The notes under the pieces are model-generated. The model did not search any database. It saw only the letters and a list, made by a program, of their open reading frames with translations, and was not told the DNA's origin. Position numbers and translations under genes: made by a program. Below are positions 1 to 8,127 of a DNA stretch of 41,909 nucleotides, one piece after another (within the stretch, counting starts at the first letter, position 1; the number at the start of each line of letters is the position of its first letter). The DNA comes from an uncultured Flavonifractor sp. (GTDB taxonomy: Bacteria > Bacillota > Clostridia > Oscillospirales > Oscillospiraceae), in contig CALWXT010000009.1 of the NCBI GenBank assembly GCA_944385575.1, forward strand, positions 1 through 41,909. Direction: 5' to 3'.

Positions 1-90
1 TATTACGGGCTGTACAGCGAGCAGAAAATCGTATATAGTAAGCTGCGGCCTGAATTTATTGACAAAAAGGCCAACGACGAACATCACTGA
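1..90 (+). CDS. C-terminal 29 residues of an unidentified protein
   Basis: Frame 1 is open from the window edge to a TGA at 88-90 and gives a 29-residue tail ending in KANDEHH. The tail is rich in tyrosine and charged residues (for example KLRPEFIDKK). The gene starts outside the window. The stop lies 23 bases before the sdaAB start, so the two genes may be co-transcribed. The fragment is too short to identify a family. Confidence 0.6.
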   Translation, partial: YYGLYSEQKIVYSKLRPEFIDKKANDEHH

Positions 91-113
91 CCGGCAAGAG
101 GACGTGGAAAAGC

Positions 114-779
114 ATGAACATCTTTGATATCATGGGCCCCATTATGGTGGGGCCCAGTTCCTCTCACACAGCGGGAGCTGCCCGGATCGGCTATATGACC
201 CGGCGCCTGCTGGGGAGCCAGCCGGTGAAGGCGGAGCTGCTGCTCCACGGTTCTTTTGCCGCCACCGGCGCGGGACACGGCACCGACAAGGCCCTGGCCG
301 CCGGCCTGCTGGGTATGCGGCCCGACGATCCCAGACTGCCCCGGTCCTTTGAACTGGCGGCCCAGGCGGGTATGGAACTGACTTTGGGCAAAACCGTGCT
401 CCGGGGCGCCCATCCCAACACTGTGCTGCTGCGGGTGGAGGACGGAAAGGGCAAGCGTCTGGAGGTGGTGGCGTCCTCCCTGGGCGGCGGCCGGGTGAAG
501 GTGTGCTCCATCGACGGACTGGACGCCAGCTTCACCGGGGAGCTGCCCACCCTTATTATCCGCAACGAGGACCGGCCCGGCATGGTGGCGGAGGTGTCCG
601 CCATCCTGTCCAGGCGCCGGGTGAACATCGCCGCCATGCAGCTCTACCGCAATACCCGGGGCGGCCTGGCCGTCATGGTCATTGAGAGCGACCAGCCTGT
701 GTGGGAGGCGGCGGTGGAGGAGCTGCGGGCCTGCCCGGGCATCCAGCGGGTCACCTGTCTGACACCGGAGGAGGAATAA
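114..779 (+). CDS. sdaAB: L-serine dehydratase, iron-sulfur-dependent, beta subunit
   Basis: This 221-residue protein is the beta subunit of the two-subunit [4Fe-4S] L-serine dehydratase, which deaminates L-serine to pyruvate and ammonia in the cytoplasm. The N-terminus carries the family motif GPSSSHTAGAARIG (about residues 12-25). The C-terminal third is an ACT domain (about 145-215, starting LIIRNEDRPGMVAEVSA), typical of clostridial beta subunits and a likely serine-binding or regulatory site. The alpha subunit starts 2 bases after its stop, so the two are translationally linked. The ribosome binding site is weak (AGAGGA or GGAAA upstream). Split subunits are usual for Firmicutes, in contrast to the fused enterobacterial SdaA. 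Confidence 0.95.
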   Translation: MNIFDIMGPIMVGPSSSHTAGAARIGYMTRRLLGSQPVKAELLLHGSFAATGAGHGTDKALAAGLLGMRPDDPRLPRSFELAAQAGMELTLGKTVLRGAHPNTVLLRVEDGKGKRLEVVASSLGGGRVKVCSIDGLDASFTGELPTLIIRNEDRPGMVAEVSAILSRRRVNIAAMQLYRNTRGGLAVMVIESDQPVWEAAVEELRACPGIQRVTCLTPEEE

Positions 780-781
780 CC

Positions 782-1630
782 ATGGCATTTTCATCTGTTG
801 AAGGGCTGCTGGCCGCAGCCCGTACCCGCCCGATATGGGAGGCGGTGCTGGAAGACGATTGTACAGACCGGGGCGTGGACCGTAAGCGGTCCCTGGCCCA
901 GATGTCCGCCCTGTGGGCGGCCATGGCGCCCCCGGTGGCGGAATATGACCCTGCCGCCCGCTCCCATAGCGGGCTGATCGGCGGGGCAGGGGCATTGCTG
1001 GAGGGAGAAGGCCCCGGCCTGTGTCCGCCTTTCCTGCGGCAGGTGATGGCCGCGGCTTTGAAGACGGGGGAGTGCAATGCCTGCATGAAGCGCATCGTGG
1101 CCGCCCCCACCGCCGGCTCCAGCGGCGTACTCCCCGCGGTGCTCATCCCCCTCCAGGCCCGGGACAGTCTGAAGGACGAGCAGATGGTGGAGGCCCTCTA
1201 TGTGGCCGCTGGTTTTGGCCAGGTCATCGCCACCCGGGCCTCCATCTCAGGGGCGGAGGGAGGCTGTCAGGCTGAGGTGGGCTCCGCTTCCGCCATGGCC
1301 GCCGCCGCGCTGGTTCACCTGATGGGGGGCACAGGGGAGCAGATGGCCCACGCCTGTGCCCTGGCCCTGGCCAATACCCTGGGCCTGGTGTGTGACCCGG
1401 TGGCCGGGCTGGTGGAGGTGCCCTGCGTCACCCGCAATGTGATGGGGGCCATGAATGCCCTCTCCTGCGCCGAACTGGCTCTGTCCGGAGTGCAGAGCGC
1501 CATCCCCTGCGACGAAGTCATCGACGCCATGCGCTCGGTGGGGGAGGCCCTGCCCGCATCCCTGCGGGAGACCGGCGGCGGCGGTTTGGCGGCGACGCCC
1601 ACCGGCCGAAGGATCGCCGAGGGCATGTAA
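782..1630 (+). CDS. sdaAA: L-serine dehydratase, iron-sulfur-dependent, alpha subunit
   Basis: The 282-residue alpha subunit holds the catalytic [4Fe-4S] cluster. The segment CNACMKRIVAAPTAGSSG is the family's hallmark, and further cysteines of the SDH alpha domain lie in VCDPVAGLVEVPCVTRN. The ATG at 782 is chosen over an in-frame start at 701 because GGAGGAGG at the end of sdaAB lies at the right distance and the upstream extension is low-complexity glycine-rich readthrough of sdaAB in another frame. Together with sdaAB it feeds serine carbon into pyruvate; pyk lies 4.3 kb downstream but is separately promoted. Identification is secure. Confidence 0.95.
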   Translation: MAFSSVEGLLAAARTRPIWEAVLEDDCTDRGVDRKRSLAQMSALWAAMAPPVAEYDPAARSHSGLIGGAGALLEGEGPGLCPPFLRQVMAAALKTGECNACMKRIVAAPTAGSSGVLPAVLIPLQARDSLKDEQMVEALYVAAGFGQVIATRASISGAEGGCQAEVGSASAMAAAALVHLMGGTGEQMAHACALALANTLGLVCDPVAGLVEVPCVTRNVMGAMNALSCAELALSGVQSAIPCDEVIDAMRSVGEALPASLRETGGGGLAATPTGRRIAEGM

Positions 1631-1653
1631 TCAATCAGTAAGGAGAAATAACG

Positions 1654-2022
1654 ATGCTGCGATTTGATCATTTCAATTTTAACGTCCTGGATCTGGAACG
1701 CTCCCTGGCCTTTTACAGGGAAGCCCTGGAGCTGGTACCGGTAGAGGAGAAAAACGCCGCCGACGGCTCTTTCAAGCTGGTCTACCTGGGAGACGGAGAG
1801 ACCGGATTCCGGCTGGAGCTGACCTGGCTGCGGGATCGAACCGAGCCCTATGACCTGGGAGAGCAGGAGTTCCATCTGGCCTTCCGCACAGACCGGTTTG
1901 ACGAATTGCTGGAACGGCATAAGGCCATGGGCTGCGTCTGCTTTGAGAACCCGGAGATGGGCGTTTACTTCATAGAAGATCCGGACGGCTACTGGATCGA
2001 AATGGTCTCACTCAAAGGTTAA
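1654..2022 (+). CDS. VOC-family glyoxalase I-like protein
   Basis: The 122-residue protein has the paired beta-alpha-beta-beta-beta modules of the vicinal oxygen chelate fold. All four metal ligands expected of glyoxalase I are visible: His6 (RFDHFNFNV), Glu55 (FRLELTW), His74 (EFHLAFRTD) and Glu116 (GYWIEMV). This supports a metal-dependent lactoylglutathione-lyase type enzyme removing methylglyoxal or a related 2-oxoaldehyde, although the physiological thiol in Clostridia is uncertain. AAGGAG lies just ahead of the ATG. The stop overlaps the ribosome binding site of the next gene, so it is probably translated from a common message with the MBOAT gene or with sdaAA upstream. Confidence 0.85.
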   Translation: MLRFDHFNFNVLDLERSLAFYREALELVPVEEKNAADGSFKLVYLGDGETGFRLELTWLRDRTEPYDLGEQEFHLAFRTDRFDELLERHKAMGCVCFENPEMGVYFIEDPDGYWIEMVSLKG

Positions 2023-2034
2023 GGAGGCGGCCGC

Positions 2035-3438
2035 GTGCTTTTTTCCAGTTCTGTATTCCTGTTTTTGTTTTTACCCGGAGTACTCATCGTCTATTACCTG
2101 TTCCTGCGCCGCTGGCGGCAGGCCCAGAATATCTTTCTGTTGGCGGCCTCCCTGGTATTTTACGCCTGGGGGGAGCCCTGGTTCGTGCTGGTGATGATGC
2201 TCTCTATCGTAGTCAATTACGGCTTCGGACTGTGGGTGGCCCGTGGACAGTCCACGGGCACGAAAGTGCCCGTGCTGATGGCCGTCTTGTTCAATTTGAG
2301 TATCCTATTCGTATTTAAGTATCTGACTTTTACGCTGGGTATTCTGAACCGCCTGGGCGGGAGCTTTGTGATCCCCGGTATTGAGCTGCCCATCGGCATT
2401 TCCTTCTTCACCTTCCAGGCTCTCAGCTACGTGCTGGATGTCCAGCGGGGCAGAGGACTGGTGCAGCGTTCCCCCCTGAAGGTGGGTCTGTACATCTCTT
2501 TCTTTCCCCAGCTTATTGCCGGCCCCATCGTCAAGTATGAGACGGTGGCCGACCAGATCGACAACCGGAAGGAGACCTGGGCGGACTTTTCCGCCGGGTG
2601 CAGCCGGTTCATCGTGGGCCTGGGGAAGAAGGTGCTGCTGTCCAATCAGCTGGCCTTGGTGGCTGACCGGGCCTTTGCTCTGGAGAGCGCGGACAAGCTG
2701 ACCCTCTCCTTCGCCTGGCTGGGCGCCCTGTGTTATACCTTCCAGATCTACTATGATTTCTCCGGCTATTCCGACATGGCCATCGGCCTGGGTAAAATGT
2801 TTGGCTTCCACTTTTTGGAGAACTTTAACTATCCCTATATTTCCAAATCCATCACCGAATTCTGGCGGCGGTGGCACATTTCTCTGTCCACCTGGTTCCG
2901 GGATTATGTCTACTTCCCGCTGGGAGGCAGCCGGGTATCCTCCAAGGCAAAGCATATTCGCAACCTGTTTGTGGTATGGCTGCTAACTGGTATCTGGCAC
3001 GGTGCCAACTGGACCTTTATCGCCTGGGGCCTGTTCTATTTCGTCCTGCTGGTGCTGGAGAAGTACGGACATCTGGGCCGGGGCTGGCCGGCGGTGTGCC
3101 AGTGGCTGTTTACCTTCCTGATGGTCAACTTTGCCTGGGTACTGTTCCGGGCGGAGGGGCTGGGTCAGGCAGCTGGCTATCTGGCGGCTATGTTCGGCCA
3201 GGGCGCCGGGCTGTGGAGCGCTGAGACCGGCCTATTCCTCCGGGAGAACTGGACGGTGCTGCTGGCCGGTGCGATCTTTGCCGCGCCTGTAGCACCCACC
3301 CTGCGGGACTGGGCGGCCAAGCGCAGCAGCGCTCTGCTGGATGTGGGTTACGCCCTGCTGGCGGCCTGCGTATTCCTGGTGTCGGCCAGCTTCATCATCA
3401 AGGGGACCTACAATCCCTTCATCTATTTCAATTTTTAA
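2035..3438 (+). CDS. MBOAT-family membrane O-acyltransferase (AlgI/DltB-like)
   Basis: This 467-residue polytopic membrane protein belongs to the MBOAT family. The two signature regions are WRRWHISLSTWFRDYVYFP with His281 and GIWHGANWTFIAWG with His322, the presumed catalytic histidine. AlgI, DltB and PatA-type homologues pass an acyl group across the membrane onto alginate, teichoic acid or peptidoglycan. The start is GTG at 2035, with TAAGGAGG overlapping the stop of the preceding gene. The next gene is a DHHW (AlgJ/AlgX-related) protein, the usual partner of AlgI-like acyltransferases, so acetylation of an exported or cell-surface polysaccharide is the most likely role. The acceptor cannot be told from the sequence. 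There is no dltA/C/D nearby, which argues against D-alanylation. Confidence 0.92.
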   Translation: MLFSSSVFLFLFLPGVLIVYYLFLRRWRQAQNIFLLAASLVFYAWGEPWFVLVMMLSIVVNYGFGLWVARGQSTGTKVPVLMAVLFNLSILFVFKYLTFTLGILNRLGGSFVIPGIELPIGISFFTFQALSYVLDVQRGRGLVQRSPLKVGLYISFFPQLIAGPIVKYETVADQIDNRKETWADFSAGCSRFIVGLGKKVLLSNQLALVADRAFALESADKLTLSFAWLGALCYTFQIYYDFSGYSDMAIGLGKMFGFHFLENFNYPYISKSITEFWRRWHISLSTWFRDYVYFPLGGSRVSSKAKHIRNLFVVWLLTGIWHGANWTFIAWGLFYFVLLVLEKYGHLGRGWPAVCQWLFTFLMVNFAWVLFRAEGLGQAAGYLAAMFGQGAGLWSAETGLFLRENWTVLLAGAIFAAPVAPTLRDWAAKRSSALLDVGYALLAACVFLVSASFIIKGTYNPFIYFNF

Positions 3439-3450
3439 CAGGAGGGACCT

Positions 3451-4662
3451 ATGAAACGACGTGATACCATAACTGCCCTCCTGTTCCTGCTGCTGACGGC
3501 AGGCGGGCTGCTGCTGACCGCCACCGCCTTCCTGGGCGGCGAAGGCAAGCTGGAGACGCTGCTCAAGACCACGGTGCGGGAGCGTGACCCGATGGTCCTG
3601 CTGGAGGGGGCGGAGAGCGCGGTGAACAGCGACCTGGACCGGGACCATCTGTTTATCCAGCTTTACGGCGGCGTGCAGAACCTTTCCGGACGGCGTGTCA
3701 TTCAGGATATGGTAGCGGGCAATACGGTGGCCAAGCTGACTACCGGGGCGCTGAACTTTGTGAATCTGGGAGCTGCTGCCCAGCCGGATCAGGCGGCGGT
3801 GGACACCCGGGCGGAGGCCACGGCGGAGCTTGCCGAAGCGCTGGAGGAGCTGGGCGTTCCCTACCTCTATGTGGCCGCACCCCAGAAGATCCAGCGGGGA
3901 GGCGATACCTTGCCCAAGGGGCTGGAGGAAAACGGAAACGCCACCTGCGACGCCTATCTGGAGGGCCTGGACCGGCTGGGGGTAGACTATATCGACCTGC
4001 GGCCGCTGTTTGAGAGCAACGGCATCTACTCCAACTGGTTTTTCTATACCGACCACCACTGGAAACCGGAGGCGGCCTTCTTTGCCTGGCAGTATCTAGC
4101 CGGCGAGCTGGATGTGCGCTATGGCATCGAGACCTCTGCTGTTCTGACCGACCCCAACAACTGGCAGACCACCGTGCTGGAGGACTTCTTCCTGGGCAGC
4201 CAGGGCAAGCGGGTGGGCACCCTGTACGCCGGGACGGATGATTTCACCATCTATACCCCGAAATTTGATACCAGCCTCACCTATACCAACAGCGACGGCA
4301 GCTTTACCCGCACCGGCCCCTTCAACCAGTCGGTGTGCTTCCCCGAGCGGGTAGCCCAGCGGGACTGGTTCAACGGCAACCCCTACACTTACTACTCCGG
4401 CGGGGACTACGGCATGGCCGCCATGGTCAACCACAACAATCCGGACGGTCCCAGGGTGGTGCTGCTGCGGGAGTCCTTCGGCTGCGCCCTGGCCCCCTTC
4501 CTGTCCCTGTCCTGCTCGGAGCTGACCACCATCGACCTGCGGCATTTTACCGGGGACCTGATGGAGACCTTAGAGGAGCTGGAGCCCGACCTGGTGCTCA
4601 CCCTCTATACCGCCAGCACCGCAGGGCTGGACAATATGTTTGAATTTTTCAAGACGGAGTGA
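3451..4662 (+). CDS. DHHW-family protein (AlgX/AlgJ-like SGNH-type acetylation partner)
   Basis: The 403-residue protein starts with a basic N-terminus and one hydrophobic segment (about residues 7-28), a signal anchor placing the rest outside the cell. The family motif DHHW is at residues 201-204 (FYTDHHWKPEAAF), and RESFGCALAPFLS (about 347-359) fits the serine-containing loop of AlgX/AlgJ SGNH-like domains. In characterised systems such proteins move acetyl groups from an MBOAT carrier to a polysaccharide. It starts 12 bases after the MBOAT stop with AGGAGG upstream. Its stop overlaps the GTG start of the following MFS gene by 4 bases. Function is inferred from the motif and the pairing. 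Confidence 0.88.
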   Translation: MKRRDTITALLFLLLTAGGLLLTATAFLGGEGKLETLLKTTVRERDPMVLLEGAESAVNSDLDRDHLFIQLYGGVQNLSGRRVIQDMVAGNTVAKLTTGALNFVNLGAAAQPDQAAVDTRAEATAELAEALEELGVPYLYVAAPQKIQRGGDTLPKGLEENGNATCDAYLEGLDRLGVDYIDLRPLFESNGIYSNWFFYTDHHWKPEAAFFAWQYLAGELDVRYGIETSAVLTDPNNWQTTVLEDFFLGSQGKRVGTLYAGTDDFTIYTPKFDTSLTYTNSDGSFTRTGPFNQSVCFPERVAQRDWFNGNPYTYYSGGDYGMAAMVNHNNPDGPRVVLLRESFGCALAPFLSLSCSELTTIDLRHFTGDLMETLEELEPDLVLTLYTASTAGLDNMFEFFKTE

Positions 4663-5900
4663 ACGGATTGGACGCACAACACAAGCAGCCCTCCTTCCGG
4701 CGGCTGGATCTCCACTATATCGTGATGCAGGCGGGATTCTGGGCCATGTTTGCCGCCGTGGTGGCCTACCAGACCGCCCTGCTGCTGGATCGGGGCTTTT
4801 CCAACGGGGAGGCGGGGCTGATGACAGCAGTGCGCTGCCTGGCGGGCATTATCTGCCAGCCCCTGCTGGGCGGCTTTGCCGACCGGCATCCAGAGCTGCC
4901 CCTGAAGCACATCGTCACCCTCTCCCTGGTGCTCTCCCTGGGTGCGGGCGCCTGGTACTGGCTCGCCCCGGGCATGGGCCTGTGGGAGACTACCCTGGTG
5001 TGGGCGGTGATCGGCGGATTGGAGGTATCCTCCTATCCCCTGATGGACGCCATGGCCATTCAGTTCATCAATGACGGCGTGCCCATCCGGTACAGCCTGG
5101 GCCGGGGCATTGGCTCTATGGCCTACGCCCTGGTGTGCGTGCTGCTGGGTGCCCAGGTGAAGCGCTTCGGCCTGGAGAGCACCTTACTCACCCACCTGCT
5201 CCTGGTGGTGGGCGAGGCTGTGCTGGTGGCCACCTACCCGGCTTACCGGGGTGCCAGACGCACCCCGGAGCAGACGGGACCCAAGCCCCAGTCGGCCCTG
5301 TCCCTGCTGAAAAGCAATCCCCGGTTCACCCTGATGCTGGCGGGTGTGCTGCTGGGCCTGACGGGAATCATGCCCCTGTCCAATTTCCTGGTGAACATTG
5401 TGACCAGCAGGGGAGGCAGCGAGTCCGACCTGGGCCTGGCGCTGTTCCTCATGGGAGCGGCGGAGCTGCCCACCGCCTGGTTCTTCGGCAGGCTGCTGCG
5501 GCGGCTGGGCAGCGGGAAACTGGTGATGCTCAGCATGCTGTTCGGTACCCTGAAGGGCGTATTGCTGCTGCTCACCACCGGCTTCCTGGGCGTGCTGCTG
5601 GTGCAGCCCATTCAGGTGCTGGGCTACGGCCTGTTTACCCCGGCGTCGGTATATTTTGTCAATGAATCGGTGCCGGAGGCCGACCGTGTCCGGGGCCAGA
5701 CGGTGATGATGGTGGCTTCCAACGGCCTGGGCGGCATGCTCGGCGGCCTGCTGGCCGGATGGACGCTGGACCTGGGAGGCGCAAACCTGATGCTGGCCGG
5801 TTGTATTGCCTGTGGCTGCGTGGGTACCATGCTCTGCTTATTGGCATTAAGAAAAAACACTTCGATTTCCTCTTTCCAAAATGGGTCAAATGGTGTATGA
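4659..5900 (+). CDS. MFS transporter (MFS_1-like)
   Basis: A 413-residue protein with about 12 hydrophobic segments and a basic loop in the middle (around residues 195-215, RRTPEQTGPKPQ), the usual layout of major facilitator superfamily carriers. It resembles the LacY/nucleoside-symporter-like branch (MFS_1_like) more than drug exporters; FADRHPE near residue 75 matches the loop between helices 2 and 3. The GTG start at 4659 overlaps the stop of the DHHW gene (GTGA), so coupling is likely; the TTG at 4668 is an alternative. The substrate is unknown. Position suggests it may serve the same cell-envelope pathway as the acyltransferase pair. The promoter proposed for pyk overlaps its last codons. 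Confidence 0.85.
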   Translation: MNGLDAQHKQPSFRRLDLHYIVMQAGFWAMFAAVVAYQTALLLDRGFSNGEAGLMTAVRCLAGIICQPLLGGFADRHPELPLKHIVTLSLVLSLGAGAWYWLAPGMGLWETTLVWAVIGGLEVSSYPLMDAMAIQFINDGVPIRYSLGRGIGSMAYALVCVLLGAQVKRFGLESTLLTHLLLVVGEAVLVATYPAYRGARRTPEQTGPKPQSALSLLKSNPRFTLMLAGVLLGLTGIMPLSNFLVNIVTSRGGSESDLGLALFLMGAAELPTAWFFGRLLRRLGSGKLVMLSMLFGTLKGVLLLLTTGFLGVLLVQPIQVLGYGLFTPASVYFVNESVPEADRVRGQTVMMVASNGLGGMLGGLLAGWTLDLGGANLMLAGCIACGCVGTMLCLLALRKNTSISSFQNGSNGV

Positions 5901-5901
5901 T
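5873..5901 (+). promoter_or_regulatory. Candidate sigma-A promoter for pyk
   Basis: TTTCCA (5873-5878), a 17-base spacer and TATGAT (5896-5901), preceded by GGTG. It lies across the MFS stop codon, about 60 bases before pyk. The same arrangement with identical GGTGTATGAT occurs in front of pgi. Confidence 0.55.
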
Positions 5902-5958
5902 GTTTCCGTATTTTTGATAATTCAAACATGAGAACGGATACCCAATGGAGGTACGATA

Positions 5959-7389
5959 ATGAGAAAGACGAAAATCATCTGCACCCTGGGCCCTGCTGTG
6001 GACAACGAGGAGACCATTGAGAAGCTGATCCGTACCGGCATGAACGCAGCCCGGTTCAACTTTTCCCATGGCAGCCATGCTGAGCAGCTGGCCCGGCTGA
6101 ATATGTTCAAGAAGGTGCGGGACACCCTGGGCGCCCCCGTGGCTACCATCCTGGACACCAAGGGTCCGGAAATCCGCATCAAGACCTTTGCCAACGGCCC
6201 GGTCACGCTGAACCAGGGTCAGACCTTTACCCTGACCACCGACGACGTGCCCGGGGACGAGACTCAGGTGTCCGTGACCTATGAGAACCTGCACAAGGAA
6301 GTGGGTCCCGGCTGCCGCATTCTGGTGGACGACGGCCTGATCGAGCTGCGGGTCCAGAGCGTGGAGGGTCACGCCATCCACTGCGAGGTGGAAAACGGTG
6401 GCCCCCTGTCCAGCAACAAGTCCATCAATATCCCCGATGTACACATCCTGCTGCCCTCCCTTACCGACAAGGACCGGGAGGACCTGAAGTTTGCTGCTGA
6501 GCACGACTTTGATTTCATCGCCGCCTCCTTCGTCCGTAAGGCCAGCGATGTGGAGGATATCCGGGCCGAGCTGCATAAGCACGGCGGGGACCGCATCCGC
6601 ATCATTGCCAAGATCGAGAACCGGGAAGGCGTGGAGAACATTGACGCCATCATTGCCGCCGCTGACGGCATCATGGTGGCCCGTGGCGACCTGGGCGTGG
6701 AGATCCCCGCCCATGAGGTGCCCATCCTCCAGAAGCGGATGATCAAGGCCACCATCCGTGCGGGCCTGCCGGTCATCACTGCCACTCAGATGCTGGACTC
6801 CATGATCCGCAATCCCCGTCCCACCCGGGCTGAGGTGTCCGACGTGGCCAACGCCGTGTTTGACGGTACGTCCTGCGTGATGCTCTCCGGCGAGACCGCC
6901 TCCGGCAAGTACCCCATCGAGGCTCTGGCCACCATGGTGAATACTGTTACCGCTGCGGAGGAGGCCATCGACTACTGGGGCCGCTTCCGGGAGCGCAGCT
7001 TGCTGCCTGTGGTGTCCGGCATCAGCGACGCCATTACCCATTCCTGCTGCCTGACCGCCATGGATCTGAACGCCTCTGCCATCCTGGCGGCCACCAAGTC
7101 CGGTTATACCGCCAAGGTCATTTCCCGGTTCCGGCCCGCCTGCCCCATTGTGGCGTTGTGCCAGAACGAGTCCACCCGGCGGCAGCTGGCCATCTCCTGG
7201 GGTGTGCACGCCTATCTGTCCGGTGAGGTGGATTCCACCGACCGGATGTTCTCCCTGGCGGTGGATGTGGCCCGAAAGGAAGGGGCCGTGAAGCCGGGCG
7301 AGACGGTGGTCATCACCGCCGGCGTGCCTCTGGGCAAGTCCGGCACCACCAACCTCATCAAGGCCCAGGTCGTGGGCGAAGGTTTCTGA
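5959..7389 (+). CDS. pyk: Pyruvate kinase
   Basis: The 476-residue cytoplasmic enzyme converts phosphoenolpyruvate and ADP to pyruvate and ATP, the last step of glycolysis. Diagnostic segments are KTKIICTLGPA at the start, NAARFNFSHGSH, DTKGPEIRI, the active-site signature IAKIENREGV (catalytic lysine) with MVARGDLGVEIP, and TATQMLDSMIRNPRPTRAE. It ends after the C-terminal allosteric domain and lacks the extra PEP-utiliser-like domain that lengthens many Bacillus and clostridial enzymes to about 580 residues. GGAGG lies 8-10 bases before the ATG. It has its own promoter candidate and terminator, so it is probably monocistronic. Confidence 0.98.
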   Translation: MRKTKIICTLGPAVDNEETIEKLIRTGMNAARFNFSHGSHAEQLARLNMFKKVRDTLGAPVATILDTKGPEIRIKTFANGPVTLNQGQTFTLTTDDVPGDETQVSVTYENLHKEVGPGCRILVDDGLIELRVQSVEGHAIHCEVENGGPLSSNKSINIPDVHILLPSLTDKDREDLKFAAEHDFDFIAASFVRKASDVEDIRAELHKHGGDRIRIIAKIENREGVENIDAIIAAADGIMVARGDLGVEIPAHEVPILQKRMIKATIRAGLPVITATQMLDSMIRNPRPTRAEVSDVANAVFDGTSCVMLSGETASGKYPIEALATMVNTVTAAEEAIDYWGRFRERSLLPVVSGISDAITHSCCLTAMDLNASAILAATKSGYTAKVISRFRPACPIVALCQNESTRRQLAISWGVHAYLSGEVDSTDRMFSLAVDVARKEGAVKPGETVVITAGVPLGKSGTTNLIKAQVVGEGF

Positions 7390-7398
7390 TTCCATCTG

Positions 7399-7432
7399 AT
7401 ACCCTCCGGGTGATGCCCGGAGGGTATTTTTT
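7399..7432 (+). terminator. Rho-independent terminator of pyk
   Basis: Inverted repeat ATACCCTCCGGG / CCCGGAGGGTAT with a short TGATG loop, followed by a run of Ts (7427-7432), ten bases after the pyk stop. Confidence 0.92.
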
Positions 7433-7467
7433 GCGGCTTTTTCCAGATGAAACCACCCCGCCGCCCT

Positions 7468-7496
7468 GCATAGGTAAAAGAAACCTGCGGATAATA
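7468..7496 (+). promoter_or_regulatory. Candidate sigma-G-type promoter of spoVT
   Basis: GCATA (7468-7472), 17 bases, then GATAATA (7490-7496). This resembles the forespore sigma-G pattern (GHATR ... CATWHTA) with one mismatch in the -10. spoVT is a sigma-G-dependent gene in Bacillus. The call rests on sequence resemblance only. Confidence 0.45.
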
Positions 7497-7531
7497 AGGG
7501 CTGTAACCACAACCGCAGGAGGAGTTTGGAT

Positions 7532-8074
7532 ATGAAAGCGACTGGCATCGTACGCCGCATCGACGATCTGGGACGGGTGGTGATCCCCAAGGAGATCCGC
7601 CGCACCATGCGCATCAGGGAAGGCGACCCCCTGGAGATCTATACCGACAAGGACGGCGGCGTCATTTTTAAAAAGTACTCCCTGATGGGTGGCCTGGGCG
7701 ACTTCGCCGGGCAGATGTGCGAAACGCTGAACAAGACCACCGGTAAGATCGCGGTCATCACCGACCGGGACGCCTGTATCGCCGTAGCGGGTACACCCCG
7801 CCGGGAGCTGGCGGACAAGCGGATTTCCTCTGAGCTGGAGCAGATCATGGAGGGCCGCCAGATCTACCAGGCGTCGTCCGGCAGCAGTCCTGTCCCGGTG
7901 TGTGAGGACAGCGACAAATATGTGGCCACCTGTGCGGCCCCCATCCTGTCCGAGGGCGACGTGCTTGGCTGTGTGCTCTTTGTCAGCAGCGATCCCGAGC
8001 AGGCCAGCGACGAGACAGACTATAAGCTGGCTCAGACTATCGCCGGCTTTCTGGGCCGCCACATGGAATCCTGA
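7532..8074 (+). CDS. spoVT: Stage V sporulation protein T, forespore transcription regulator
   Basis: The 180-residue protein has an AbrB-type swapped-hairpin DNA-binding domain at the N-terminus (KATGIVRRIDDLGRVVIP, residues 2-19, with PKEIRRTMRIREGDPLEI following) and a GAF-like domain in the remainder (about 55-178). The N-terminal half is nearly superimposable on Bacillus SpoVT as known from the family. SpoVT tunes the forespore sigma-G regulon, including SASP and germination genes, examples of which lie nearby. The ATG at 7532 is preferred to a TTG two codons upstream because AGGAGGAG at 7517-7524 is 7 bases away and the family begins MKATG. Confidence 0.96.
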   Translation: MKATGIVRRIDDLGRVVIPKEIRRTMRIREGDPLEIYTDKDGGVIFKKYSLMGGLGDFAGQMCETLNKTTGKIAVITDRDACIAVAGTPRRELADKRISSELEQIMEGRQIYQASSGSSPVPVCEDSDKYVATCAAPILSEGDVLGCVLFVSSDPEQASDETDYKLAQTIAGFLGRHMES

Positions 8075-8080
8075 ACAGGA

Positions 8081-8110
8081 ACGCCCCCTTTGCCTTGGCA
8101 AAGGGGGCGT
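8081..8110. terminator. Perfect 14-bp inverted repeat between convergent spoVT and sleB
   Basis: ACGCCCCCTTTGCC (8081-8094) is complementary to 8097-8110 with two bases between, so about 13 pairs can form around a tetraloop. It lies between the converging stops. No strong T-run follows on either side, so termination is likely but not textbook. Confidence 0.6.
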
Positions 8111-8127
8111 GTCCTTATCTGCGGTGC

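Noticed and set aside
701-781. Longer N-terminus for sdaAA
   Set aside because: The extension is a glycine-rich readthrough overlapping sdaAB and lacks a ribosome binding site; the ATG at 782 has one.
5659-7614. 651-codon minus-strand open frame opposite pyk
   Set aside because: Antisense shadow across three real genes and a terminator.
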